Shown here: positions 55,998 to 64,000 of the stretch, piece by piece
Layout: the number at the start of each line of letters is the position of its first letter
How positions within the stretch are numbered: the stretch's first letter is position 1
DNA from: JABDLO01 sp035327565
GTDB taxonomy: Bacteria > Bacteroidota > Bacteroidia > Chitinophagales > Saprospiraceae
Reading direction: 5' to 3'
DNA: 64,000 nucleotides
NCBI GenBank assembly: GCA_035327565.1
Contig: DAOLDB010000016.1
Coordinates: forward strand, 8,530 to 72,529
Made by a program: the position numbers and the translations under genes
Notes under the pieces: generated by a model
Database searches by the model: none
What the model saw: only the letters and a program-made list of their open reading frames with translations
Told to the model about the DNA's origin: nothing

Positions 55998-56153
55998 ATA
56001 TTTTCTTTTACGGTTGCAAATGACTTTGAATTTTTACAAGTTTATATTGGCCGTGTAATAATTCAATCAGAACTTCAGGTAATATGTATGCTATCTAGGT
56101 ATTTATGAAAGGAGTCATAAAGTTCGTTGGCATATTTATATCATCCCACAGCA

Positions 56154-56178
56154 GAAGTATAAATAAATATTATACTTC
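56154..56178. promoter_or_regulatory. 9-base inverted repeat in a divergent intergenic region
   Basis: GAAGTATAA (56154-56162) and TTATACTTC (56170-56178) form a perfect dyad with a 7-base spacer, about midway between the sigma factor and E2 starts. It may be an operator for either gene. The rest of 55998-56378 shows nothing I can support. Confidence 0.4.
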
Positions 56179-56378
56179 AGTATTTTGACGTTCAATTTAC
56201 TTGTAAAGAATTTCACTCCTTTTTACATATTGAAAGAATTGCACACAAAACCTATCGAAAAGTGAAATATGCTAAACCATTGAATTATTTTTTAGTTTGA
56301 TTCGGTAATGAAGTTCATTTACACTAATTTTGTCCACACTCAGGACTGATATTTACAAAGAGTGAAAAAAACAATCAA

Positions 56379-57671
56379 ATGGCTGAAGTAATCAGAATGC
56401 CCCGGTTGAGCGATACCATGGAAGAAGGGAATATCGTAGGATGGTTAAAAAATGTTGGGGATAAAGTACAACCTGGCGATGTACTTGCTGAAGTGGAAAC
56501 CGACAAAGCTACCATGGATTTGGAGAGTTTTCAGGAAGGCACTTTGCTCTATATAGGGGTAAAGGAAGGTCCTGTTGCCGTGGATGGCATCATTGCCATC
56601 ATTGGTGCCGAAGGGGAAGACTATCAATCCCTGCTTCAGGATTCCGGCACATCAGAAAAAGAAAATAATAACGCCAAAAAAGAGAGTAATTCATCTGATT
56701 CCGGTCAGCCTTCAAAACAATTAGAAACACAGGAAAAAGGTGTCAAAAAAGCGGATCAACAAAAAGATTCAGCTCCTCTGACCCATTCCGCCTCATCAGA
56801 CCATGAAGCCCGGGTAAAAGCGTCGCCTCTGGCAAAATCGATGGCCAAAGAAGCGGGAATAGAAATTGACACGCTGCAAGGAAGCGGTGAAGGTGGCAGG
56901 ATCATCAAGAGGGATATCGAAGATTATATTAAAAATCCTCCGCAAAAAACTGTTGCCGCCTTATCCACTTCATATTACACAAATAGCGGCATTGAATATG
57001 GAGAAAAGCCGGTATCGCAGATGCGGAAAACCATCGCCAGGCGATTAAGTGAAAGCAAGTTTTCAGCGCCACACTTTTACCTTACCATTGAAATCAATAT
57101 GGATGAAGCAGTGCGGGCCCGTAAAATGGTAAATGAGGTCAGTGAACAAAGAATCTCTTTTAATGATATTATCATCAAAGCCTGTGCTGTAGCACTTCGG
57201 AAACATCCTGCTGTTAATTCATCCTGGCTTGGAGATAAAATTCGTACCCATGAAGAAATCAACATTGGCGTAGCAGTAGCGGTGGAGGAAGGACTATTGG
57301 TTCCTGTCGTTCGTAATGCCGACGCCAAGCCGCTCTCCTGGATCAATCAGGAGGTCAGGGAATTGGCCGGTAAAGCCAAAGAAAGAAAATTGAAACCGGA
57401 AGAAATGCAAGGCAATACATTTACCATTTCCAATCTGGGTATGTTCGATATTGATGAATTTACTGCTATCATCAATCCTCCGGATGCGTGCATTTTAGCC
57501 GTGGGCTCTATTATTCAAAAACCCATAATCAAAAACGGTGAAATTGCCATTGGCAACATGATGAAAGTTACTTTATCCTGCGACCATCGGGTGGTGGATG
57601 GAGCAAAAGGTGCACAATTTTTACAATCAGTGAAAGCCATGCTGGAAAATCCACTGATGATCATTGTATAA
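56379..57671 (+). CDS. pdhC: dihydrolipoamide acetyltransferase (E2) of the pyruvate dehydrogenase complex
   Basis: A 430-residue E2 that transfers acetyl groups from lipoamide to CoA. One lipoyl domain (1-80) with the lipoylated Lys43 in VETDKATMDLES, an Ala/Ser-rich linker, a peripheral-subunit-binding domain (about 145-185; KASPLAKSMAKEAGIEIDTL) and the catalytic domain ending in SCDHRVVDGAKG with His403 and Asp407. E1 and E3 genes are not in the window. An oxoglutarate or branched-chain E2 is less likely, but substrate choice is inferred. Confidence 0.9.
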   Translation: MAEVIRMPRLSDTMEEGNIVGWLKNVGDKVQPGDVLAEVETDKATMDLESFQEGTLLYIGVKEGPVAVDGIIAIIGAEGEDYQSLLQDSGTSEKENNNAKKESNSSDSGQPSKQLETQEKGVKKADQQKDSAPLTHSASSDHEARVKASPLAKSMAKEAGIEIDTLQGSGEGGRIIKRDIEDYIKNPPQKTVAALSTSYYTNSGIEYGEKPVSQMRKTIARRLSESKFSAPHFYLTIEINMDEAVRARKMVNEVSEQRISFNDIIIKACAVALRKHPAVNSSWLGDKIRTHEEINIGVAVAVEEGLLVPVVRNADAKPLSWINQEVRELAGKAKERKLKPEEMQGNTFTISNLGMFDIDEFTAIINPPDACILAVGSIIQKPIIKNGEIAIGNMMKVTLSCDHRVVDGAKGAQFLQSVKAMLENPLMIIV

Positions 57672-57684
57672 AATGAAGTAAAAA

Positions 57685-57714
57685 AAAAGGATCGCTCTAA
57701 CTAGCGATCCTTTT
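57685..57714. terminator. bidirectional rho-independent terminator
   Basis: AAAAGGATCGCT (57685-57696) and AGCGATCCTTTT (57703-57714) form a perfect 12-pair stem with a 6-base loop, between the convergent E2 and OmpA genes. Confidence 0.9.
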
Positions 57715-57737
57715 AAATTTATAAGAAATTTTCTGAA

Positions 57738-59453
57738 TTACTGACGAATTCCTGACATACTCTCTCCCCTACCTGCTGAAGGTCCCTGAGGTCTGTCCAT
57801 GTTTCTATCGCCTTCCTGGCATACGCGCATTTCCACCCTGCGATTCATATAATGCTGGGCTTCATATCTGGAGCCATCAATTAATGGAGTGGTCTTACCC
57901 CCATACATCAGTCTGAAGCGATCTCTGTTAATTCCATAATGAGATACCATAAAATCAACCACTGCCAATGCCCTGTTGTATGAAAGTACATTATTGTAAG
58001 CTTCACCACTGCGAGTATCGGTATGACCTTCTATTGTAATACACATGTCAGGGTAGGTTTTCATGACGGATGCCACATTGTGAAGATTGCCTCTAAACTC
58101 TGGTTTAATGTTGTAACGATCCAGGTCAAAGTGAATCATGGGTAAAAACCACTCGGATCTTACATTTTCCATAGCTGCAGATACTCTGGCATCAATCAAT
58201 GTAATGGCATCTCCTTCAGTAAATGGAGGCGGAACCTGAGCAACCCCTCTGCTATCTACAGGATAGCCCGGAGGAGAAAAAGGTTCAGCATCTTTACAAT
58301 CTGGAATACCATCACCATCACTGTCAAGCATTACACCCCTCGTGTCCACAGGACATCCTTCAGGGGTGTTAGGCTCCTGATCCAAAAGGTCAATCACTCC
58401 ATCACCATCACTGTCTGTCAGGTCAAAAACAGGCCTCCTTTTCAATTCAGCAATATCATTGAATATCGCATCATATGGATTAAGCCAGTATAATGGCTCT
58501 GTCACCTTATTGAAATTGCCTAAATTGATTCCGACACGCAAACTCGTATATTGGCCTAAATCTCTGTTATTAGTAGGATTTCGGGGAGCCCGGAAGGAAA
58601 TTCCATCCAGATAATCATTGTTGGAATAGAATATCTGATGTTCAATTCCTAAATTCCATCTTTGATTAATCTTTCTGGAGATACCCAAAGAGGCGGTGGC
58701 AAGAAAATGTAGAGTGCCGGCATTGTTCAAACCAAAAACTCCACCCTTGATCGGAGCATCAGTCTCATAAACACCGTTATATACATCTCTTATTGCACTG
58801 CGAATCTCTTTTCTACCGGCTCTCGATGCATGTTTGCTTTCTGTATAACCTACACGGTTAATAAGATTTTGGTAAGGCTGATTGTTGTCACCCAAAAGAT
58901 CCAGTTGAGTTTTGGTAAGTGACAAACCCACACCCAAAGCGGTGTACAAATTCCAATTGTTGTTTTCCTTATGGAAAAGCATGTTACCAATGTTAAGAAC
59001 CCCTTGCAGTGTCATATTGGCTTGTCTGTTTCTGTAGGAAGCAAACCAGCCGCCATCCACTCCTTCATAAGGGGCATAAACAGCTTCAACAAGTCCACCA
59101 CTGGGTCGAGTTCTGGGTTGAGTATCCAATCCTCTGGCCTGACCGAAAAACAATTCTCCTCTCAAAGAGAAGTTATAGTGAATGGCCTTTCGTAAATGAA
59201 GACCTATTCCCATTCCCGGGACAGCATTCACATCCCCTGAAATAAAGAAATGACCAAGGTGGATGCCAAGCTCCCATGCGTCATTGGGTCTGGCAGAATA
59301 TTTATATTCTCCCATACGCCACTTTTCATTTTGTTCCTCTTTACTTCCCAGAGTCTTCCTTGCTTCATCCGTCATGGAAGTAGCTTCCTGACTATATAAT
59401 GTGAAAGTGTAAGAGAACAAAAAAAATAAACTTAAAAAAATTAGTCTAGTCAT
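57738..59453 (-). CDS. OmpA-family outer-membrane protein with thrombospondin type 3 repeats
   Basis: A 571-residue protein. Signal peptide 1-22; an N-terminal beta-barrel-like domain (about 40-330); two calcium-binding type 3 repeats (DSDGDGVIDLLD and DSDGDGIPDCKD, about 340-400); and a C-terminal OmpA peptidoglycan-binding domain (IEGHTDTRSGEAYN; LSYNRALAVVDFMV; RRVEMRV). It probably ties the outer membrane to the wall. Monocistronic, with a long AT-rich upstream region (59454-59732) shared with the next gene. Confidence 0.9.
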   Translation of the reverse strand: MTRLIFLSLFFLFSYTFTLYSQEATSMTDEARKTLGSKEEQNEKWRMGEYKYSARPNDAWELGIHLGHFFISGDVNAVPGMGIGLHLRKAIHYNFSLRGELFFGQARGLDTQPRTRPSGGLVEAVYAPYEGVDGGWFASYRNRQANMTLQGVLNIGNMLFHKENNNWNLYTALGVGLSLTKTQLDLLGDNNQPYQNLINRVGYTESKHASRAGRKEIRSAIRDVYNGVYETDAPIKGGVFGLNNAGTLHFLATASLGISRKINQRWNLGIEHQIFYSNNDYLDGISFRAPRNPTNNRDLGQYTSLRVGINLGNFNKVTEPLYWLNPYDAIFNDIAELKRRPVFDLTDSDGDGVIDLLDQEPNTPEGCPVDTRGVMLDSDGDGIPDCKDAEPFSPPGYPVDSRGVAQVPPPFTEGDAITLIDARVSAAMENVRSEWFLPMIHFDLDRYNIKPEFRGNLHNVASVMKTYPDMCITIEGHTDTRSGEAYNNVLSYNRALAVVDFMVSHYGINRDRFRLMYGGKTTPLIDGSRYEAQHYMNRRVEMRVCQEGDRNMDRPQGPSAGRGESMSGIRQ

Positions 59454-59732
59454 AGGGCAAAATTTATATGTAATTTCAATTTATGCAATTATTGATTACT
59501 TCTTTAGGTTTTGGAATGGGGTTCTATTTCCAGGTTCTCCTGAAATTTCCATAAAATAAATAATAATTTTTCACAATTTATATTTCTGGAGGCGGAAAAT
59601 CTAATATATCTGTAAAATAAGGCCTTTTTTTTTATATCCTACTGATTCATTGGAGAGATTCAATCCGCTAAAAATTACTCATTTTATTTTATATTACAAT
59701 TTTTTATAATATATTTGATAAAAAAAAAGCGT

Positions 59733-60740
59733 ATGATCAGTCACTGGTTAAAACCTGTTGAAAACGATGCAGCATGTATCAATAATAATATGAAATTGGA
59801 GAAATATACAGCCGATGGTGAATTTGATTTATCACAATATCGCATTTCTCTTATTTCTTCCCCGGGCCATAGATCCCAAAAAATTCTTGAATCGCTATCC
59901 TTTTTTGAAAATCACTTCAAAAATCTTAATATTATTGATTTAGGGATTTTTAGAAAATCGGATGCTCAATTTAACATCCAACTTGTCAGAGAACTTAATG
60001 AAGGAGGAATCATTCCTGTTATCCTGGATCAGGATTTTCGATGGTTTTCTTCCATCATGAACAGTTTATCCAAAGGTAATGAACCGCAGCACCTTTGTAT
60101 TTCCAACAACTTAATGTTTTCTGAATATGGTATTTCCTGTGACTTTATGGCATTCCAGCGTCAAATGGTAAAATTGGAACATCTGCATAGAATTACTGAT
60201 CATTCTATCAATTCCATGAGTCTTGGAAAGCTCAGGGCGGATTCTCATTTGGTAGAACCGGCTGTAAGGGAATATACAGGAATTTATTTTGATATCTGCG
60301 CCATCAGGAGAAGCGATGTTCCGGGTTGTCACAGCAGTTTACCTACCGGTCTATCCGCGGAGGAAGCGTGTCAGTTACTTAAATATGCAGGAGGGAATAC
60401 GCAATTAAAATTGTTGGTTATCGGAGGGGATTATCAACCTGATGAAATCACTTCTGACACAATTGCCCAGGCATTATGGTACTTCATGGAAGGGGTCAGT
60501 CAATCCCACTGCGATCATCCGGCAAAGGATAGAGATTATCAGCAATTTATAGTGGAAAATGATCAAATGAAAGAAAGTTTCTATTTTGTAAAAAACAATA
60601 CTTCCGATCGATGGTGGTTCCTGACCGGCACGGAACCTTCTGATGATGCATATATTGCTTGTTCTTATCAGGAATATCTGGATACTATACATAAAGAGTT
60701 ACCCGACAGACTTCTTAAACACCTGACAAAGCTTCATTGA
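59733..60740 (+). CDS. ureohydrolase (arginase/formiminoglutamase)-fold protein without its metal site
   Basis: A 335-residue protein. The fold signatures are visible: IDLGIF, a YFDICAIRRSDVPG block matching the family's DxDxxxxSDxPG, and LPTGLSAEEACQLLKYAGG. The manganese ligands are missing: the GGxH/D region reads LDQDFRW and the first DxD is DIC. It is therefore probably not an active ureohydrolase. I start at ATG 59733 rather than TTG 59715. Its 3' end overlaps the convergent murF gene by 7 bases. Confidence 0.75.
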   Translation: MISHWLKPVENDAACINNNMKLEKYTADGEFDLSQYRISLISSPGHRSQKILESLSFFENHFKNLNIIDLGIFRKSDAQFNIQLVRELNEGGIIPVILDQDFRWFSSIMNSLSKGNEPQHLCISNNLMFSEYGISCDFMAFQRQMVKLEHLHRITDHSINSMSLGKLRADSHLVEPAVREYTGIYFDICAIRRSDVPGCHSSLPTGLSAEEACQLLKYAGGNTQLKLLVIGGDYQPDEITSDTIAQALWYFMEGVSQSHCDHPAKDRDYQQFIVENDQMKESFYFVKNNTSDRWWFLTGTEPSDDAYIACSYQEYLDTIHKELPDRLLKHLTKLH

Positions 60741-61975
60741 TTCACAAGCTTTTCTAACTGAATTCCTCTTGAACCTTTAATATAAACTGAACAACCTTTT
60801 ATATCCAGATCGTCAAAATAGCTTTGGGCTTCCATCACATTTTCAAATACCGGAAAAGCATGACGGGTTTTTTTGAACACCGGCCCAACAAGCAAGACCC
60901 GATCTATTTTCATGGTTTTGAGCTTATCTACCATTTTCTGGTGTTCAGCTTCTCCATACTCACCCAATTCGAGCATATCCCCTAAAATAACCATTTTATT
61001 TTCTCTATGAATGCCATCAAAAAAATTCAACCCAAATTCCATACTGGTTGGATTGGCATTATATGCATCCAAAAATATTTCAGCATCTCTGAATTGGATA
61101 AATTGTGAGCGGTTATTGGCTGGCACATAGGATTGGATAGCCTTTTGCATGTCAGCCGGGTCTACTTTAAAATATGAACCTACTGATACAGCACAAACAA
61201 TATTACCAGCATTAAAATCTCCGTACATCGGGCTATCATATATTATATCATTAATATGTACTGAAATCGTTGGATATGAATTAAGTAGCTGATAACTCAT
61301 GTATGGGATATTCAATGTACCTGAAGGAAGATTCTCCACCAATATCCGGTCATCTGGGTTATAAAAAATGGTTCCCTCATTTCTATTCAGGTATCGGTAC
61401 AGTTCAGTTTTACCTTTGATAACTCCGTAAATTCCTCCAAATCCTTCAAGGTGCGCCTTACCGCAATTGGTAATTAATCCATAATAAGGATCGGCTATTT
61501 CACATAATTCATGGATTTCTCCCTGATGGTTTGCTCCCATTTCTATAATAATCATTTCAGCATCGATGGGTACGCTGAGCAATGTCAGTGGCACACCAAT
61601 ATGGTTGTTCAAATTACCTTTCGTAGCATGGGTTTTATATTTCTGAGATAAAACCTGATACAGTAATTCTTTGGTGGTTGTCTTACCATTTGAACCGGTA
61701 AGACCCATCACTTTTCCCTTCAACAATTTTCTGTATTTGTGAGCCAAATCCTGCAAAGAGGTCAGTACATTTTGAGTAACCCATACTTTATCCTGCCCTT
61801 TTCGATTTTGATCATCAGAAACACAAAGAATTGCTCCTTTCTCAATAGCCTGGTCTATGTAAATATTCCCATCGAATTGATCTCCTTTCAAAGCAAAAAA
61901 GATATCTCCGGACTCGATTGTCCGGGTATCGGTGGATATCGAAGGGTTTCTTAGATATAATTCAAACAAATCCAT
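60734..61975 (-). CDS. murF: UDP-N-acetylmuramoyl-tripeptide--D-alanyl-D-alanine ligase
   Basis: A 413-residue cytosolic ligase adding D-Ala-D-Ala to the peptidoglycan precursor. N-terminal STDTRTIESGDIFFALKG, the ATP-binding GLTGSNGKTTTKELLYQVL, the carbamylated-lysine region MGANHQGEIHELCEI and DAYNANPTSMEFGL identify MurF. It lies downstream of gldJ on the same strand, a gene order also known in Flavobacterium. Confidence 0.95.
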   Translation of the reverse strand: MDLFELYLRNPSISTDTRTIESGDIFFALKGDQFDGNIYIDQAIEKGAILCVSDDQNRKGQDKVWVTQNVLTSLQDLAHKYRKLLKGKVMGLTGSNGKTTTKELLYQVLSQKYKTHATKGNLNNHIGVPLTLLSVPIDAEMIIIEMGANHQGEIHELCEIADPYYGLITNCGKAHLEGFGGIYGVIKGKTELYRYLNRNEGTIFYNPDDRILVENLPSGTLNIPYMSYQLLNSYPTISVHINDIIYDSPMYGDFNAGNIVCAVSVGSYFKVDPADMQKAIQSYVPANNRSQFIQFRDAEIFLDAYNANPTSMEFGLNFFDGIHRENKMVILGDMLELGEYGEAEHQKMVDKLKTMKIDRVLLVGPVFKKTRHAFPVFENVMEAQSYFDDLDIKGCSVYIKGSRGIQLEKLVNQ

Positions 61976-61990
61976 AGGTCATGATTAAAA

Positions 61991-62020
61991 AAAAACCCAT
62001 GCTTTCATACATGGGTTTTT
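61991..62020 (-). terminator. rho-independent terminator between gldJ and murF
   Basis: AAAAACCCATG (61991-62001) and CATGGGTTTTT (62010-62020) form an 11-pair stem with an 8-base loop; the minus-strand T-run extends to 61987. It lies after gldJ and 16 bases before murF, so readthrough or a separate start must supply murF. Confidence 0.8.
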
Positions 62021-62045
62021 ATATACCTTTTGATAAAGGATTTTT

Positions 62046-63542
62046 TTAATATCTCCTTTTTACTTTTCTTTGATTTTCTTTAAAAAAGTTTCCACCTTCT
62101 CCCTCATTTCCGGTTTGAGCGCCCATTCTGATCATAGCACATCTAAAACCTACACTCCGGTCACTCCGGTCTTCTTCCAAATATCTGCGTGTTCCGGGAG
62201 ACAGCCAATGTAAGCGATCCGCCCAGGATCCGCCCTTTATCACTCGTGATTGATTGCCAATCAATGTAGTTATTCCATAGCCGTATTCAACAAATTCATC
62301 ATCTCCATCCCTATAGTCTCTTACGTCACCTCTTCTATAATTTCTTCTATCCATGGCCTCCTCTTCTGTTACTTCTCTATAACGTAATCTTCCCAGACTA
62401 TCTTTTTCAACCGGTCTGCCTTCATCGTCCAGTATCAAACTCCTGAAAACATTTCCCCGATACGGGTTAAGGTCCTGGTTATCGGGATCACTCAAAGTAG
62501 TGCTGGTCAAAGGTCTGTAGATATCAGCCGTCCATTCACTGACATTGCCAGCCATATTATATAGTCCAAAATCATTAGGATAAAAAGACTTAACAGGTGC
62601 AGGAGCTGCAGCCATATCGTTGAGATTGCCTGCCATTCCCATGTAATCTCCTCTTCCTCTTTTGAAATTTGCCAGAATTCTACCCTGGCTTTTATTGCGT
62701 TTCTTATACCGTGCAGTATTTCCTTCCCAAGGGAAAAATCTGCGCTCTGTAATCAATTCATCTCTGGTTGATGCTAAATTCCCTTTTAATGCCAATGCTG
62801 CATACTCCCATTCTGCCTCAGTAGGCAACCGGTAATCAGGTAGTAAAATACCATCATCGAATCGAACCGGTCTTTCTCCGCCGGTTCCAAGGTCTCTTAA
62901 ATTCTTTCTTACATCGGGCTGGTACTGGCCTGCCAGATATGCCTGTGTATTAAAGGCATCAGAGTCCACTTGATCAGGTCTTAAATTGATAATACCTCTT
63001 TTTACCAGGATCATTTCATTTACCCGGTCCGTTCTCCATTCACAATATTTATTGGCCTGTATCCAGGAAACCCCTACCACCGGATATTCATCAAATGAAG
63101 GATGTCTAAGATATGTCTCTACGAGCGGCTCATTATATGCCAACTCTTCACGCCAGACCAGGGTATCCGGGAGTGCATCCCTGTATACTTCCGGATAAGA
63201 TTTGTAAGTATTATATAACCAATAGAGATACTCTCTGTAATTAATGTTGGATACCTCAGTTTCATCCATATAAAAAGAGGAAACTGTAACTCTCCGAGGA
63301 ATATTATTCCACTCATATGTTACATCCTCCAAAGTAAGCCCCATGGTAAATGTACCCCCTTCAATTAATACCAGATTGGGTCCGGTAACCTGACCTTCAT
63401 ACTCCTTTTTTTCGAACCCACCCCAATCCGGATCGTTATATCTCCATCCCGTAGCGGTTGATTCCTTACCTTTTTTACCACAAGAGGTAGCCAATCCTAT
63501 TAATACGATGGAAAGAAAAACAATTCTTAGATTAAAACTCAT
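62046..63542 (-). CDS. gldJ: gliding-motility/T9SS lipoprotein GldJ
   Basis: A 498-residue outer-membrane lipoprotein with a formylglycine-generating-enzyme (SUMF1)-like fold. Lipobox LATSC with the lipidated Cys21; then IEGGTFTMG, SSFYMDETEVSNINYREY, YPVVGVSWIQANKYCEWRT, DYRLPTEAEWEYAA, NMAGNVSEWTADIYRP and VIKGGSWADR. GldJ is needed for gliding and for stable GldK/T9SS function in Flavobacterium. GldK shares the fold; the murF neighbour favours GldJ. A TATATTTG box lies at 63574-63581 on the minus strand, 31 bases upstream. Confidence 0.88.
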   Translation of the reverse strand: MSFNLRIVFLSIVLIGLATSCGKKGKESTATGWRYNDPDWGGFEKKEYEGQVTGPNLVLIEGGTFTMGLTLEDVTYEWNNIPRRVTVSSFYMDETEVSNINYREYLYWLYNTYKSYPEVYRDALPDTLVWREELAYNEPLVETYLRHPSFDEYPVVGVSWIQANKYCEWRTDRVNEMILVKRGIINLRPDQVDSDAFNTQAYLAGQYQPDVRKNLRDLGTGGERPVRFDDGILLPDYRLPTEAEWEYAALALKGNLASTRDELITERRFFPWEGNTARYKKRNKSQGRILANFKRGRGDYMGMAGNLNDMAAAPAPVKSFYPNDFGLYNMAGNVSEWTADIYRPLTSTTLSDPDNQDLNPYRGNVFRSLILDDEGRPVEKDSLGRLRYREVTEEEAMDRRNYRRGDVRDYRDGDDEFVEYGYGITTLIGNQSRVIKGGSWADRLHWLSPGTRRYLEEDRSDRSVGFRCAMIRMGAQTGNEGEGGNFFKENQRKVKRRY

Positions 63543-63884
63543 GTCAGAAAAACGTATTATGTTAAAAAACGCACAAATATATACAAGGGTCTGTTAAACT
63601 CATCTATAACTTATCATTCTTTCAATAAATTGTTGCAGAATAAAAAAAAATAAGTTAAAAGTCCTCAAATGCTTTACCATAAAAAGCACAATCCATTTAA
63701 GTGATTAAACAATGAAGTGTTTATACCTTTAAAGGTAGAGTCGTTTCCTGTATAACATGTACTTCAAATAGAGACAAGAGTATTATACTTCTTTTTTAAG
63801 TCACCTTTATATTATTTTTAGCGGTATAGTCTGAGAAGCTTTTATTCTTCCCTTTATTAAGCCGGACTTCTTCTTTACAAGACC
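63543..63884. other. intergenic region upstream of gldJ
   Basis: 342 bases without a gene. It holds the candidate gldJ -7 box (TATATTTG on the minus strand, 63574-63581) and a perfect 14-base palindrome TACCTTTAAAGGTA at 63724-63737. No clear terminator for the gene to the right is visible. Confidence 0.4.
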
Positions 63885-64000
63885 CTATCTCACCACCACT
63901 ACTTTACGTGTTATGACCTCCTTTCCTGCACGAAGGCGAACGTAGCAGATGCCCGGTGGCAGGTTCTCTCCCTCCATTCTGATGCGATGTATACCTTCAG
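63885..64000 (-). CDS. C-terminus of a protein with a T9SS type A sorting domain (partial)
   Basis: The frame reads leftward from the window edge to a TAG at 63885-63887. The last residues, from GIHRIRMEGENLPPGICYVR to RKVVVVR, match the C-terminal T9SS sorting domain (LPxGxYxVRV...TxKVVVxR), so the protein is exported by the type IX system. Being next to gldJ, it may be the sortase PorU, which also carries such a domain and sits beside gldJ in Flavobacterium, but any cargo protein is possible. Confidence 0.75.
   Translation of the reverse strand, partial: EGIHRIRMEGENLPPGICYVRLRAGKEVITRKVVVVR

Noticed and set aside
1..64000. CRISPR array, prophage, transposon or toxin-antitoxin/defence island
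   Set aside because: No regularly spaced repeats, transposase, integrase, phage structural gene or recognisable defence domain was found in any frame.

Overview
The window comes from a member of the Bacteroidota, most likely near Saprospiraceae/Chitinophagales. The evidence is an AT-rich genome with almost no Shine-Dalgarno sites, TAnnTTTG-type promoter boxes, a SusC/SusD outer-membrane pair, the fused LpxC-FabZ typical of the phylum, GldJ upstream of MurF, and a type IX secretion (T9SS) C-terminal sorting domain at the right edge. Nearly all of it is chromosomal housekeeping DNA. I see no prophage, insertion sequence, CRISPR array or rRNA. There is one tRNA, tRNA-Leu(CAG).

Layout. 1-1200: 5'-truncated folE, a small lipoprotein gene and tRNA-Leu. 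1487-5578: an accessory cassette (ArsR regulator, SRPBCC, alpha/beta hydrolase, DUF1801, RibD-like reductase, secreted-looking VOC protein), then a decayed tail. 5579-10806: a very AT-rich leader and an orphan susC-susD pair. 10850-16938: lpxH, tail-specific protease, a gene remnant, an M49-like lipoprotein peptidase and a CoA-binding protein. 16962-21707: a tight leftward run of oxidoreductase, sugar-phosphate transferase, aroE and proline dehydrogenase. 21764-32375: M14 carboxypeptidase, alaS, M23 endopeptidase, DUF3667, gatB, MerR, ABC ATPase. 32451-35853: lipid A block lpxA, lpxC-fabZ, lpxD. 35912-38171: hemC, a degenerate exonuclease, hemD. 38295-50268: TPR membrane protein, aminotransferase, recN, fabI, an M15-like membrane protein, stomatin, porin, LOG-like protein, sigma-54 response regulator. 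50375-55997: M20 amidohydrolase, a GT2/degenerate-transferase fusion, recR, and a sigma/anti-sigma/membrane-protein operon. 56379-64000: pyruvate dehydrogenase E2, OmpA, a degenerate ureohydrolase, murF, gldJ, and the C-terminus of a T9SS cargo or sortase.

How the genes connect. Cell-envelope work dominates: lipid A synthesis (lpxH, lpxA, lpxC-fabZ, lpxD), peptidoglycan synthesis and remodelling (murF, M23, the M15-like protein), surface polysaccharide synthesis (sugar transferase, Gfo/Idh, GT2 fusion), outer-membrane uptake (SusCD, porin, OmpA) and T9SS/gliding (gldJ). I found no clear-cut new defence or mobile system. The most interesting signals are proteins that keep a family fold but have lost catalytic residues (the exonuclease between hemC and hemD, the ureohydrolase, the transferase half of the GT2 fusion), a response regulator without its DNA-binding domain, a membrane protein with M15 zinc-peptidase motifs, a multiply broken gene at 14119-14466, and an ArsR-type operator lying on its own promoter.
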